Origin: Leisingera sp. NJS204
GTDB taxonomy: Bacteria; Pseudomonadota; Alphaproteobacteria; Rhodobacterales; Rhodobacteraceae
NCBI RefSeq assembly: GCF_004123675.1
Contig: NZ_CP035417.1
Span: 3,029,501-3,093,500, forward strand
Length of the DNA: 64,000 nucleotides
Direction of reading: 5' to 3'
The position numbers and the translations under genes are program-made. Numbering within the stretch: the first letter of the stretch is position 1; the number at the start of each line of letters is the position of its first letter. Of the stretch, positions 37,198 to 45,484 are shown in pieces. The notes under the pieces are model-generated. The model searched no databases, was not told the origin of the DNA, and saw only the letters and a list, made by a program, of their open reading frames with translations.

Positions 37198-38052
37198 TCA
37201 ATTCAGCGAGCAGTCCGCCTTGCGGGCCCGGTTCAATACAACGCCCAGCATTTGCGTATGGCCCGCCAGCATCTTCTCGCAGGCGGCCAATTGGGCTGCA
37301 GTGGTACGGGTGCCGTCCGCAATCAGCAGCACCCCGTCCACCTGCGGCAGGAAGGCGGCGGTGTCGTCATGCTCCAGCACCGGCGGCAGGTCGAACAGAG
37401 CGGTATCGGCGCCCAACCGCAGCATCATGTCGTCCAGCACCCCGGCACAGCTGCGGCCATGCAGTATTTCGGCGGCGTCCTGATCCACGGCACCGTTCAG
37501 ACCAACGGCCAGCGAGGGCAGCGGGCGCAGCAGCTGATCCTCCATTTGAACGCGGCCGGACAAAAAGCCCGCCAGTTCCCCAGGTGCTGTCATTCCCAAG
37601 GCCCGCGCGGCACCGGGGCGGCGGAAGTTCATATCCATCAGCACCGTGCGGCTGTCCGGCACCCGTGCCAGGCTCAGCGCCAGGTTCACTGCCGTAAAGG
37701 TGGTGCCGCAGCCGGCGGCGGGCGCCGTCAGGGCAACCCGTTTCCAGCCGCGGGCCTTCAGCGTGTGCAACAGCCGGGTGCGCAGCAGGTCAAACGACTT
37801 GGCCGCAGGATCTGCGCGGAACCGGCTGACCAGAGGCAGCCGCGCCTGTGCCTGTGCTGCGGCGTCGAATGGCACCTGGCGGACCCTGTCCCAGGGTTCT
37901 GGCAGGGTCGCGGGCAATTGCGCAGGCGGCGCAGCAGCAGTGGCAGCGAGAGGCGCTGATGAAGGCTGGCTGCCGCCATCGTCAGCGGCAAAAGGCATGG
38001 CACCCGCCGGAGCGCCGCGGCGGCGGAACCGTTTGAAGCCCTGCTCGCTCAT
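37198..38052 (-). CDS. CpsD/CapB (BY-kinase)-like ATPase with degenerate Walker A and no tyrosine
   Basis: A 284-residue P-loop protein. A disordered Ala/Pro-rich N-terminus (1-55) precedes the ATPase core. Walker A reads TAPAAGCGTTFTAVNLA (about 109-124), so the invariant lysine is replaced by Thr117. Walker A' is VLMDMNFRRP (137-146) and Walker B ALFDLPPVL. The protein contains no tyrosine at all, so the C-terminal autophosphorylation cluster of BY-kinases is missing. It probably acts as a non-kinase partner of the Wzz-like protein. The ATG at 38052 is supported by AGGAGGG upstream; the start is internal to a longer open frame. Confidence 0.75.
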   Translation of the reverse strand: MSEQGFKRFRRRGAPAGAMPFAADDGGSQPSSAPLAATAAAPPAQLPATLPEPWDRVRQVPFDAAAQAQARLPLVSRFRADPAAKSFDLLRTRLLHTLKARGWKRVALTAPAAGCGTTFTAVNLALSLARVPDSRTVLMDMNFRRPGAARALGMTAPGELAGFLSGRVQMEDQLLRPLPSLAVGLNGAVDQDAAEILHGRSCAGVLDDMMLRLGADTALFDLPPVLEHDDTAAFLPQVDGVLLIADGTRTTAAQLAACEKMLAGHTQMLGVVLNRARKADCSLN

Positions 38053-38202
38053 GCCGTTTTGTTCTCCCTCCTGCGGGCTGCCTGCCGGACTGGCAGCACA
38101 TGCCCCTGATCGTGCAAAATGCTTCACAACCGCGTTCCCCGCAATGGCTGACCGGGCTGCAGCGGGCACTCGGACTGAGGCCTGCAGCGGACCAGACAAT
38201 AA

Positions 38203-38970
38203 TTAATATCCCGTCCCTTTCAGCACCACGCCGGCCGTCCGCCAGATCAGCCCCAGATCCCGGCTCAGCGACAGGCTGCGCCGGTATTCGAAATCCGCAT
38301 GCATGCGGCTGGCAAAACCGGCTTCATTGCGGACCGAGACCTGCCAGATGCCGGTGATACCCGGACGCAGTTCGTTATAGGCGCCGGCATCGCCATACAG
38401 CGGCAGCTGCTCCGGCATCATCGGGCGCGGGCCGACCAGGCTCATATCTCCAGTCGCCACGTTCCACAGCTGCGGCAGCTCGTCCAGCGAGGTCGCACGC
38501 AGAAAGCGGCCAACCTCTGTGATACGCGGATCGTTCTTCAGCTTTTGAGTGTCGTCCCATTCCCGCCGCAGCGCCGGGTCGGTCTCAAGATAATACTGCA
38601 GCAGGTGGTCCGCATCGCGCACCATGGTGCGCAGCTTCAAGATGCGGAAGACCCGCCCGCCGCGGCCCAGACGGGCCTGCGTGTAAAACGGCCGGCCGCC
38701 CTCCAGCCAAAGCGCTGCCGCACACAGCGCAATCAGCGGCAGCACCAGCGGCAGGCTTAGAATCACCAGCAGCAGATCCAGCCCCCGCTTGCCTGCTACG
38801 GCATAGGCACCGCGTGACCCCTGCCTGGGCCGTCGCGCCTGCGCGATGCCCTTCAAAGCCGCATTTATGTTGGCTGCTTGCATCTGGTGCGCGGCCATTG
38901 CTGGCCGCTGCCGTTCGATTTCAGCCCGCATAAAAGACAGCCCCGCCCCTCCGGGAACCATGTCTTTCAT
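38203..38970 (-). CDS. exopolysaccharide initiating sugar transferase (ExoY/WbaP type)
   Basis: A 255-residue bacterial sugar-phosphate transferase: one N-terminal membrane segment (about 55-75, [19 protein letters not shown]), then [44 protein letters not shown] and [14 protein letters not shown], the family signature. It transfers hexose 1-phosphate to undecaprenyl phosphate, the first step of repeat-unit assembly. The ATG at 38970 is used; an ATG at 39078 would add 36 residues of doubtful sequence. Its position after the Wzz and ATPase genes on the same strand suggests an operon. Confidence 0.85.
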   Translation of the reverse strand: MKDMVPGGAGLSFMRAEIERQRPAMAAHQMQAANINAALKGIAQARRPRQGSRGAYAVAGKRGLDLLLVILSLPLVLPLIALCAAALWLEGGRPFYTQARLGRGGRVFRILKLRTMVRDADHLLQYYLETDPALRREWDDTQKLKNDPRITEVGRFLRATSLDELPQLWNVATGDMSLVGPRPMMPEQLPLYGDAGAYNELRPGITGIWQVSVRNEAGFASRMHADFEYRRSLSLSRDLGLIWRTAGVVLKGTGY

Positions 38971-39367
38971 TCGAAAACCCCCGCTCTCCAGCCTTAAATC
39001 CTGCTGGACCGCCGCCTCAATAGACGGCCGTTCAAACTCAACCCTGCATTCCGCAAGTCTTTGACAGCGAAATGCCATTACTGATTTTCAGATTCCGAAC
39101 CGGCCACGCCCCCACGCGCCCGCACCTATTTTGGAAACCGCCCAATTCCCCGGCGGCAGTTCAGTGCTGCGCCTTTCTGCAGCCCGTCTTATTTAAAGCA
39201 AATTTTAGAAATTCCGCACAAAATGTGAAAACAGGCCGGAAAAAACCCGGAAACCCCATTTGAATACAGATTGCCCGGAGACAATTCGCACCTATTGCAA
39301 GCCATTGTTTACGCGGGAGCGCGATGCCTGTTCTGGACTGCGGGGATCTGCGGAGCCTCGGGCCGGT
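38971..39367. other. 397-bp intergenic region
   Basis: It separates the sugar-transferase gene from the AraC-type gene, both on the minus strand. The part at 39180-39260 is clearly more A/T-rich than its surroundings. I see no reliable gene; an alternative upstream start of the sugar transferase at 39078 would take 108 bp of it. Confidence 0.5.
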
Positions 39368-40384
39368 TTATTTACCCCGGAACTGCCCCGGGCTTTGGCC
39401 TGTCCAGCGCCGGAACGCATCGCTGAAACTATTCAGCCCGGAGTAGCCCAGGAGAAAGGCGATTTCGGCCAGGGCCAGGCCGCTTTCGCGCAGATAGCGA
39501 ATTGCCAGCGCCTTGCGCAGTTCCTCAAGAATGGTGAAATAGCTGGTCCCCGTTTGCGCCAATTTGCGCGACAGGGTCCGCGGGCTCATCCCCAGGTCCG
39601 CCGCCACAGTGCCAAGCGTCGCCGATCCGCTGGACAGCCGCGCAGAAACCGCGTCTTCGACCTGTGCTGCAAGACCTGTATTTTTGCGGCCCCGAGCCTG
39701 GCCCTCCAGAAGCTGATCCCCATAAGACCGCAGCACGCGCAGCAGAACCCCGTCGGCGCTGATCAGCGGCAGCTCCAGATCTTCCGGCCTGAAGACAAAC
39801 CGGCTGACCGGGGCGCCGAATTCCACCGGGCAGCCGTAGAATGCCGAGACTTCATCCCTTCCGCCGCTGCGCTGATGGCTGAAGGCTGCCTTTTGCGGTT
39901 CAATCCGGGATTCAGTTCCATCACGAAGGGCGGCAAAGAACACCGCTGCCAGAAATTCAATGTACTGATGCGCATGCAAACCGGGCTCCGCTCTGCACGT
40001 CCAGGTGAACTCGCCGTGCGAGGCAAGCCGGGAGGTCTCCAATTCCCAGACCTCGCTCATGACGCCGGCATAGCGCGCGATGTTGCGCAAAAAACAGCCT
40101 GCAGTCGGCGAACTCCGCGCGATGTAGCCCAATAGTCCAGCCTGCCGCAAATCCGTTGCACAGCCGAGATGGAAGCCGAATAACGGGTCGCCGGTCAGTT
40201 CCGCCGCGTGTTCAAAGAAGCCCGCGATTGCCGAAAACGGTGCTGCGGGGTCTTCCTTGCTCAGCAGTGCCTGGCCGAAACCGGTTCCCGTAAATACTGC
40301 CGCAGGTGTATAGTCGCGGGCCAGAAGATGGCGCGCGGCCAACTGGGCAAAAATCGCATTATGCGGTGCCGGAGTGCCGGGCAT
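39368..40384 (-). CDS. AraC family transcriptional regulator (OruR/ArgR-like, Arabinose_bd domain)
   Basis: 338 residues. The N-terminal ligand-binding domain (about 15-200) is followed by a C-terminal pair of helix-turn-helix motifs (about 240-335; TVAADLGMSPRTLSRKLAQTG and EIAFLLGYSGLNSFSDAFRRWTGQSPG, the AraC signature). The ATG at 40384 has an AGGAGGT site nine bases upstream, which decides against a longer frame. It is divergent from the DgoK-like gene, which may be its target. The inducer is unknown. Confidence 0.87.
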   Translation of the reverse strand: MPGTPAPHNAIFAQLAARHLLARDYTPAAVFTGTGFGQALLSKEDPAAPFSAIAGFFEHAAELTGDPLFGFHLGCATDLRQAGLLGYIARSSPTAGCFLRNIARYAGVMSEVWELETSRLASHGEFTWTCRAEPGLHAHQYIEFLAAVFFAALRDGTESRIEPQKAAFSHQRSGGRDEVSAFYGCPVEFGAPVSRFVFRPEDLELPLISADGVLLRVLRSYGDQLLEGQARGRKNTGLAAQVEDAVSARLSSGSATLGTVAADLGMSPRTLSRKLAQTGTSYFTILEELRKALAIRYLRESGLALAEIAFLLGYSGLNSFSDAFRRWTGQSPGQFRGK

Positions 40385-40734
40385 ATTTGCAGTACCTCCT
40401 GTCACTGTTACGCGTGCGCCGCCTTGTTCCGGCGCAGCACAAGCCACCGGGCTGCCGGTTCCCGTATTCCGCGCCGCCGTCCCTGGCGGGACCGATGGGC
40501 CGAAGGGCCGCCGATGCCTGAACTCTAATGGATTTTGGGGACCGGGCGCAGAGCTGGATAGGCTGTCTTTTGCACAAATCCTGCGCGCGTTAGCCCATGA
40601 CGCGCATACGTTCGGACAGTACCTTCGCCATACGGGTATTCAGCCCCATACCGGCGGGCGGGGCGCCCGCTTGCCGGTGCAGAGAATCAGCGCCATAAGC
40701 CCGGTAACGCAATGGCAAAGGAAGTGAGGACATC
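40385..40734. other. 350-bp divergent intergenic region
   Basis: It lies between the AraC-type gene and the DgoK-like gene. It contains the AraC ribosome site (AGGAGGT on the minus strand near 40398) and the dgoK-like site (GAAGTGAGGA, 40721-40730). I find no convincing operator repeat or small gene. Confidence 0.5.
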
Positions 40735-41577
40735 ATGCAGTCTCCCCGCAACGGCACCGGCTGGCTGGCCGCGAATCTGGACGGAGACACGCTTTCAGCC
40801 TGGGAAATGGCCGGCAGCACAGCGGGGCCGGCTCAAATGCTGCGCCTGCAGGACAGCCGTCCGCCCGCGCTGGCGGCGGCGTTGCGGCAGGTGCTGGGCG
40901 GCGCGCCGCGCCCGGTGCTGCTGGGCGGCACTGCTCTGGCGCCGCCGCATCCGGTTCCGGTGCAGCCGGCCAAGCTGCCCGTGACAAAAACGGTGTTGGA
41001 CGGCATGCCGGTTCATGTCCTGCCAGGGCTAAGCCAGGCCGCACCCTGCGGGTTGATGCAGGGCGTCGCGGCTACGGTCAGCGGCTTCCTGCAGCTGAAC
41101 CCGGAGTGGGACGGGGTGATCTGCCTGCCGGGCATTGTGACCCATTGGGTGCAGGTCAGCGCCCGCGAAGCTGTCAGTTTTCAAAGCGCTTTGACCGCCC
41201 AGCTGGCACAGGTTGCGATACAGGGCATGGCGCCGGAGGCGGCAGGAACCTGGGACAAGGCAGTATTGGCAGAGGCGGTGGCAGACGGCATTGCCAAACC
41301 CGAGCAGCTGGCAGCGCGGCTGGCATCGGTTCAGGCGGCGGCGGCGCTGGGGCAACTGCCTGAAGAAGCTGCGCGGGCGCAGATTTGGGGCCATCTTCTG
41401 GGCGCCGAACTGGCAGCCGCCCGGCCTTACTGGCTGGGTCAGAACCTGGCCTTGATCGCCGATCCAACTCTGCAGGCTTTTTATGCCGCGGCATTGGACG
41501 CGCAAGCGCTGCCGGTCACCCTGGCGGATCCTGGCCGCATGACACTGCAAGGGCTGATTGGCGCCTGGCCAGGTTAG
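40735..41577 (+). CDS. dgoK: 2-dehydro-3-deoxygalactonokinase-like protein
   Basis: A 280-residue protein of the DgoK family, which phosphorylates 2-keto-3-deoxygalactonate in galactose or galactonate catabolism. Similarity points are PGLSQAAPCGLMQGVAATVSG, DGVICLPGIVTHWVQVS and the C-terminal ADPGRMTLQGL. The N-terminal ATPase loop (normally DWGTTxxRxW) is degenerate here (WLAANLDGDTLSAW), and the protein is about 20 residues shorter than usual. No aldolase, dehydrogenase or transporter accompanies it. It may be a divergent paralogue or a decaying gene. Confidence 0.62.
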   Translation: MQSPRNGTGWLAANLDGDTLSAWEMAGSTAGPAQMLRLQDSRPPALAAALRQVLGGAPRPVLLGGTALAPPHPVPVQPAKLPVTKTVLDGMPVHVLPGLSQAAPCGLMQGVAATVSGFLQLNPEWDGVICLPGIVTHWVQVSAREAVSFQSALTAQLAQVAIQGMAPEAAGTWDKAVLAEAVADGIAKPEQLAARLASVQAAAALGQLPEEAARAQIWGHLLGAELAAARPYWLGQNLALIADPTLQAFYAAALDAQALPVTLADPGRMTLQGLIGAWPG

Positions 41578-41670
41578 GTGTACCGCCTGCCAGCCTTCGC
41601 TGCCGCGGCAACCGGCGTCCAAGACTGTTTCATGAGGGCAGCAAACCCGGAAGTTCCAAGACAAACCGAA

Positions 41671-41806
41671 GCTCTCCCGCGCCTGCAGGTGTCCCGGCTG
41701 TGCCGGGGCCCCTTGGCAGCCTTGGGCGTGGCGCCGCACAAAGTGCGGCGCCACGCCCAACGGGCACAGGATTTCCGTCAGGAAGGCCGAAGCCGGGCGG
41801 GAGCGC
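41671..41806. repeat. 136-bp palindromic intergenic repeat, copy 2
   Basis: It begins GCTCTCCCGCGCC and ends GGGCGGGAGCGC. The central perfect 18-bp stem (41722-41739/41743-41760, AAA loop) shares the base TTGGGCGTGG/CCACGCCCAA with copy 1 at 32859-32994 but has a different tip. It also lies between convergent genes. Confidence 0.75.
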
Positions 41807-41826
41807 TCCGCGGATGCCGGGACTAT

Positions 41827-42627
41827 TCAAGCTTCTGTCTTGTAACGAATTCCCTTGCCGGGCGGAGTTTCCGGCGGGCCTGCAAAACACTGGGCGATGT
41901 TCATCCAGCTGGCGGCAGTTTCGCCTGACAACTGCAGCCCGCTGTCTGCAATGCTGCGCACCTGCGTGACCACCTGGGCAAATTCCACCGCCGAACCTTT
42001 GACAAATTCCCTGTCCTGCGGCGCGTTCCAGTCCCAGACTGCTCCGGACGGCCCGGTCAGCTGCACATAAGGCGCAGGCTCCGGCACCGCCAGCCCGCGG
42101 TTGCGGAAACTCCAGCCGTAGGTCGCCACGCCCAGATGCGCGATGTTGCGGATGCGGTCCGGCTCTTGCCGCTCCAGCCCCAAGAGATCGAACACCTCCT
42201 GGCCATGCGCCCAGGTCTCCATCTGCCGGGCAGTGACCGAACTGAGCGCGCTCATGTCCGGCCCGATCCATTTCAACCGCTGTTTTGGATTCGCCTTGGC
42301 AAAGGCATCGGCGCAGGACTCCGCCCCAAGCCGCCAAGCTTCAAACAGCGCCCGGCCTGACAGGCCGTTCAACCAGGGGAATTGACAGTCCAGGATGGGC
42401 TGGCCCGCCTGCATGTGCCGCAGCACCGGGGCGATGAAGGCGGCAAATGCCTCGTCTCCTTGCAACGCCGCCTCCGCTGCGGCGTTGAACAGGTGCAGAT
42501 GCCCCAGCACATGATCAATGGTCCACCCCTTGAACTGGGTCGCGCGGTGGAACTCCGCCTCTGGCAGATCCTCCAGAATGGCCGCCAAGGCGCGGCTTTC
42601 GGCACGGAAATCTTCGGCCTGCTGCAT
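41827..42627 (-). CDS. TIGR03084-type metal-binding protein (DinB/maleylpyruvate isomerase-like)
   Basis: 266 residues. The N-terminal four-helix DinB-like domain carries metal-ligand histidines in WTIDHVLGHLH (residues about 35-45) and in QMETWAHGQEVFD (about 137-149), the pattern of mycothiol-dependent maleylpyruvate isomerase-like proteins. A C-terminal domain (about 180-266) follows. The biochemical reaction is unknown. It is encoded 91 bp downstream of the phosphotransferase gene on the same strand. Confidence 0.75.
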   Translation of the reverse strand: MQQAEDFRAESRALAAILEDLPEAEFHRATQFKGWTIDHVLGHLHLFNAAAEAALQGDEAFAAFIAPVLRHMQAGQPILDCQFPWLNGLSGRALFEAWRLGAESCADAFAKANPKQRLKWIGPDMSALSSVTARQMETWAHGQEVFDLLGLERQEPDRIRNIAHLGVATYGWSFRNRGLAVPEPAPYVQLTGPSGAVWDWNAPQDREFVKGSAVEFAQVVTQVRSIADSGLQLSGETAASWMNIAQCFAGPPETPPGKGIRYKTEA

Positions 42628-42718
42628 ATCTGTTCCCCGGTTGTGTCCGGCCGCAGACTAGCGGCCGGGCCACCAGGCCAGAACCCTGGACCGCACGTCA
42701 CAAACGGAAGAAAGGCGT

Positions 42719-43732
42719 TCAGACCCCGGACATTGACTGGAACGCGCGCCCGGCAGCCTCGAAGTTGCGGCAAAGCGGCGCGGTCAGCTTGGACTGCGCG
42801 GCATAGTAGGCACCGGTGCGGCACAGCTGCGCGGCAAACTCCGGGTGCACCCCGGCATCATCGTACTTGCGCACCCGCTCCTGGCTGAGCCAGCCGCGGC
42901 TCTTGACCTCTTTCTGGATCAGCTCCAGCCGCTGGATGCAATGCAAGGCGGTATAGGCCGAGAGATATTCAAGATAAGCGCCGATCTCATGGCCGCAGCC
43001 AGGGTCAAAAGTCTCGATCATCACATCGGCCATTTGATCGGGAGCGATGGGCCAGGTCTCATCGCCGATCAGCCAGGCGAAATCCTCGGCCCCGTGGCGC
43101 AGGCCCGCATATTCGAAATCAAACCAGCGCACGAACCCGTCTTCCCCGATCGCGGCGTTGCCTGCGCGGCAGTCCCATTTCAGAAACTGAACTCCGGGCT
43201 GCTCCATGAATTCGGCGACTGCCGGATAGTCGAATGAATCGGGGATGCCCATGGAAAAGGCTTCAAGTGCCCCGACCGAGCTGACAAAATTGCGGATCCA
43301 GCTGCGGTTGGCACCAAGATGCGGCAGGACGCTGTGCAGTTCGGTTTTGCGGGCTGCTGCCTGGATCCGGAAGATTGCGGCGCAGGCCTCTGCCGCCAGT
43401 TCCAGCTGGTCGCCCGGCGCATGTTCGATAATTTCTTCGCTGAGCCGGACCTGACCGGTGTCTGATTGAAACAGCACATCGTTGTGAACACCCAGCACCC
43501 GCGGAATGTCATCGCAATGGGGCGCCAGCTGCTCAAGCACAAAGGCCTCCAGATGGGTGCGGCGGAAGTTGGCACGCAGAGTGGCGATTACGGTGCGGTC
43601 CGTGAAATGCAGCCGCAAGGAGGACCGCGACTTCCCCCCCGGTGCCGAGATTTCCCGCGGCTCTTCGCCCAGAACCTCCCAGGCCGCCCCCGCAATATAT
43701 GCTGAGCGTTCGTCAAATCTGCCATCAGCCAT
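42719..43732 (-). CDS. aminoglycoside/choline-kinase-like phosphotransferase
   Basis: A 337-residue protein with the APH kinase-like fold. The catalytic-loop equivalent reads LKWDCRAGNAAI (His of HxDxxxxN replaced by Lys, Asp and Asn kept), and VRWFDFEYAGLRHGAEDFAWL carries the metal-binding DxD-type motif. It would phosphorylate a small hydroxylated metabolite; resistance should not be assumed. The ATG at 43732 is preferred to one six codons upstream. It is probably co-transcribed with the TIGR03084-type gene. Confidence 0.75.
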   Translation of the reverse strand: MADGRFDERSAYIAGAAWEVLGEEPREISAPGGKSRSSLRLHFTDRTVIATLRANFRRTHLEAFVLEQLAPHCDDIPRVLGVHNDVLFQSDTGQVRLSEEIIEHAPGDQLELAAEACAAIFRIQAAARKTELHSVLPHLGANRSWIRNFVSSVGALEAFSMGIPDSFDYPAVAEFMEQPGVQFLKWDCRAGNAAIGEDGFVRWFDFEYAGLRHGAEDFAWLIGDETWPIAPDQMADVMIETFDPGCGHEIGAYLEYLSAYTALHCIQRLELIQKEVKSRGWLSQERVRKYDDAGVHPEFAAQLCRTGAYYAAQSKLTAPLCRNFEAAGRAFQSMSGV

Positions 43733-44094
43733 TCCCGGTCCCCATTCCAAGCCTGCCGCCCGAAACCGGTGCGGATTCCCTTTTGTGAGTTAACACCCTG
43801 GCAGTAAAAGGCGGCGCTTTTCGGGACAGATTTGGGCAATTCCCGCGCTCCACTGGCTGATTCGGACGGCAGCAACCGGGACGCACGGGTCAATTGGAGG
43901 CTTTAATAAAACAATGACGCCCCCATCGGTCCATTTGTTTCCGCACCCGGCCTCCTTCGTTGAAATATTGACTAAAATGCGGTGGAAGTTTGGCCCCTCC
44001 GGCCGGTTTTCCTACTCTCATGCAATTCGCGTTTGCGGCTGGCGGAAAGCTGCAGCGCCACTGTGATTCAAGATTTTTCTGGGGGTAGAAAAAC
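43733..44094. other. 362-bp divergent intergenic region
   Basis: It is A/T-richer than the neighbourhood near 43900-43985 (including TTGAAATATTGAC at about 43959). It precedes the glycine-rich protein gene and presumably carries its promoter. GGGGGTAG near 44084 is that gene's ribosome site. No RNA gene is recognised. Confidence 0.45.
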
Positions 44095-45414
44095 ATGGGC
44101 CGGGGACATTTTTCATATGGCTGGGGGCGCGGGAATGCGTCCTGGGGCGGCAAGCAGGCTTGCGGCGGCAACAGTTATTACAACGGCGGCGTGCAAGGCG
44201 GGCATTTCGGCCGCTGGTACGACAGCAACCTGTCTGACCGCTATGGCTGGAAGGGCAAGGGCAGCAAAACCTGGTGGCAAGACAAGGACCAGGACGGAAC
44301 CGGTGGCACCAAGGGATCCGGTGGGACAAAGGGGTCTGGCGGCACAAAGGGATCTGGCGGCTCCTATGGGTCTGGCGGCACAAAAGGGTCCGGCGGCACC
44401 AAGGGCTCCGGTGGCACAAAAGGATCGGGCGGCACAAAAGGCTGTGGTGGTTCCAAAGGCTGGGGCGGCAAGGGCCATCACGGCAAGAAGCATTGGTGGC
44501 ACCGCGAAGAAGACGATTGGAACAGCAATGGAAGCGGAGGATCGGGCGGCACCGGCGGTTCCGGTGGATCAGGCGGCACGCATGGGTGCGGCTCCGGCAC
44601 CAAGGGTACGGGCACAGGTGGTTCGGGCACGGGCGGTTCGGGTACGGGCGGCACCAAAGGGAGCGGCGGGACTAAGGGAACAGGCGGAACCAAGGGCACC
44701 GGAGACGGCGGTGGCAATGGCGGCGGCGATACCGGCAAAACCTCGGTCACATTTGAGATCGGCGGCAATGGCGACCCCAGCGTCTCGGTCGAGGTGCTGC
44801 AGACTCCGCAGGGGCAGCTGTTCATCAAGATGGAGCCGACCTCCTGGGATGGCGAGGTTGCCGATATCGACGGGTTGTTCTTCAACATGGCGGATGACGC
44901 CAGCGTCGACGGTTTGAACTTCTTTCCGGATGAGAACGCGCTGCCGGTCACCGGTCATGCGGCCAGCGCCAATGCGGTCAATGCGCTGGACACCGGCACC
45001 ACCGTGCCCGGCAATTTTGACGGCATGGTGCAATTCGGCCAGGCGCCGGACAGCACCGATGGCACCGTCACCAATGCCAACTTCACCCTGTGGTCCGATG
45101 CCGGGCTGACGCTGGACGATATCGACCTTAGCAGCATGTCGCTGGTGGTCAGCAACCCGGACGGCTCGCAGCACGTTCTGGAGGGCGGCTATGATCCGGC
45201 AGCTGCGGCCAGCAGCGGTGCGTCTTATGCCAATGGCGGGGTGACCGGCGACGGGCTGAGCAATTGGTATGACGCCAATCTGGGCGGCCAGTTCCAGGGC
45301 GGCAGCGAACCCGGCACCGAGGATATCATGGCGCTGATGAACCAGCCGGTGGGCGGCACCATGCCCGGCAGCGGAACCGAGGGCGGGGCCGAAGATATGT
45401 ATGAGTTCGCCTGA
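44095..45414 (+). CDS. glycine-rich GGTKGS-repeat protein with duplicated WYDxNL module
   Basis: 439 residues of unrecognised family. A module at 27-54 (SYYNGGV...WYDSNLSDRY) recurs at 377-403 (SYANGGV...WYDANLGGQF). Between them are a low-complexity block of GGTKGS-type hexapeptides (about 68-124), a Lys/His/Trp-rich hinge (125-145), a second Gly/Thr/Ser block (146-213) and a globular, acidic beta-rich domain (about 215-370, VTFEIGGNGDPSVSVEVL). No signal peptide is seen, so export, if any, would be by a type I-like or other route. It could be a structural, adhesin-like or matrix protein; this is inference from composition. A terminator follows. Confidence 0.7.
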   Translation: MGRGHFSYGWGRGNASWGGKQACGGNSYYNGGVQGGHFGRWYDSNLSDRYGWKGKGSKTWWQDKDQDGTGGTKGSGGTKGSGGTKGSGGSYGSGGTKGSGGTKGSGGTKGSGGTKGCGGSKGWGGKGHHGKKHWWHREEDDWNSNGSGGSGGTGGSGGSGGTHGCGSGTKGTGTGGSGTGGSGTGGTKGSGGTKGTGGTKGTGDGGGNGGGDTGKTSVTFEIGGNGDPSVSVEVLQTPQGQLFIKMEPTSWDGEVADIDGLFFNMADDASVDGLNFFPDENALPVTGHAASANAVNALDTGTTVPGNFDGMVQFGQAPDSTDGTVTNANFTLWSDAGLTLDDIDLSSMSLVVSNPDGSQHVLEGGYDPAAAASSGASYANGGVTGDGLSNWYDANLGGQFQGGSEPGTEDIMALMNQPVGGTMPGSGTEGGAEDMYEFA

Positions 45415-45445
45415 GCCGGCCTGACCTGTTCCACACATCCAGCAG

Positions 45446-45470
45446 GAGGGCGCAACAGAGCGCCCTCTTT
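45446..45470 (+). terminator. intrinsic terminator after the glycine-rich protein gene
   Basis: GAGGGCGC (45446-45453) and GCGCCCTC (45460-45467) form a perfect 8-bp stem with loop AACAGA, followed by TTT. It lies 31 bp after the stop codon, between two convergent genes. Confidence 0.75.
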
Positions 45471-45484
45471 ACGTTAAAGCCCTG

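Noticed and set aside
39260-40135. A 291-residue open frame antisense to the AraC-type regulator
   Set aside because: The AraC helix-turn-helix is clear on the minus strand; this frame has no recognised features.
44300-44720. Short tandem DNA repeats that could resemble a CRISPR array
   Set aside because: They are in-frame 18-bp codon repeats encoding GGTKGS units, with no unique spacers or cas genes.
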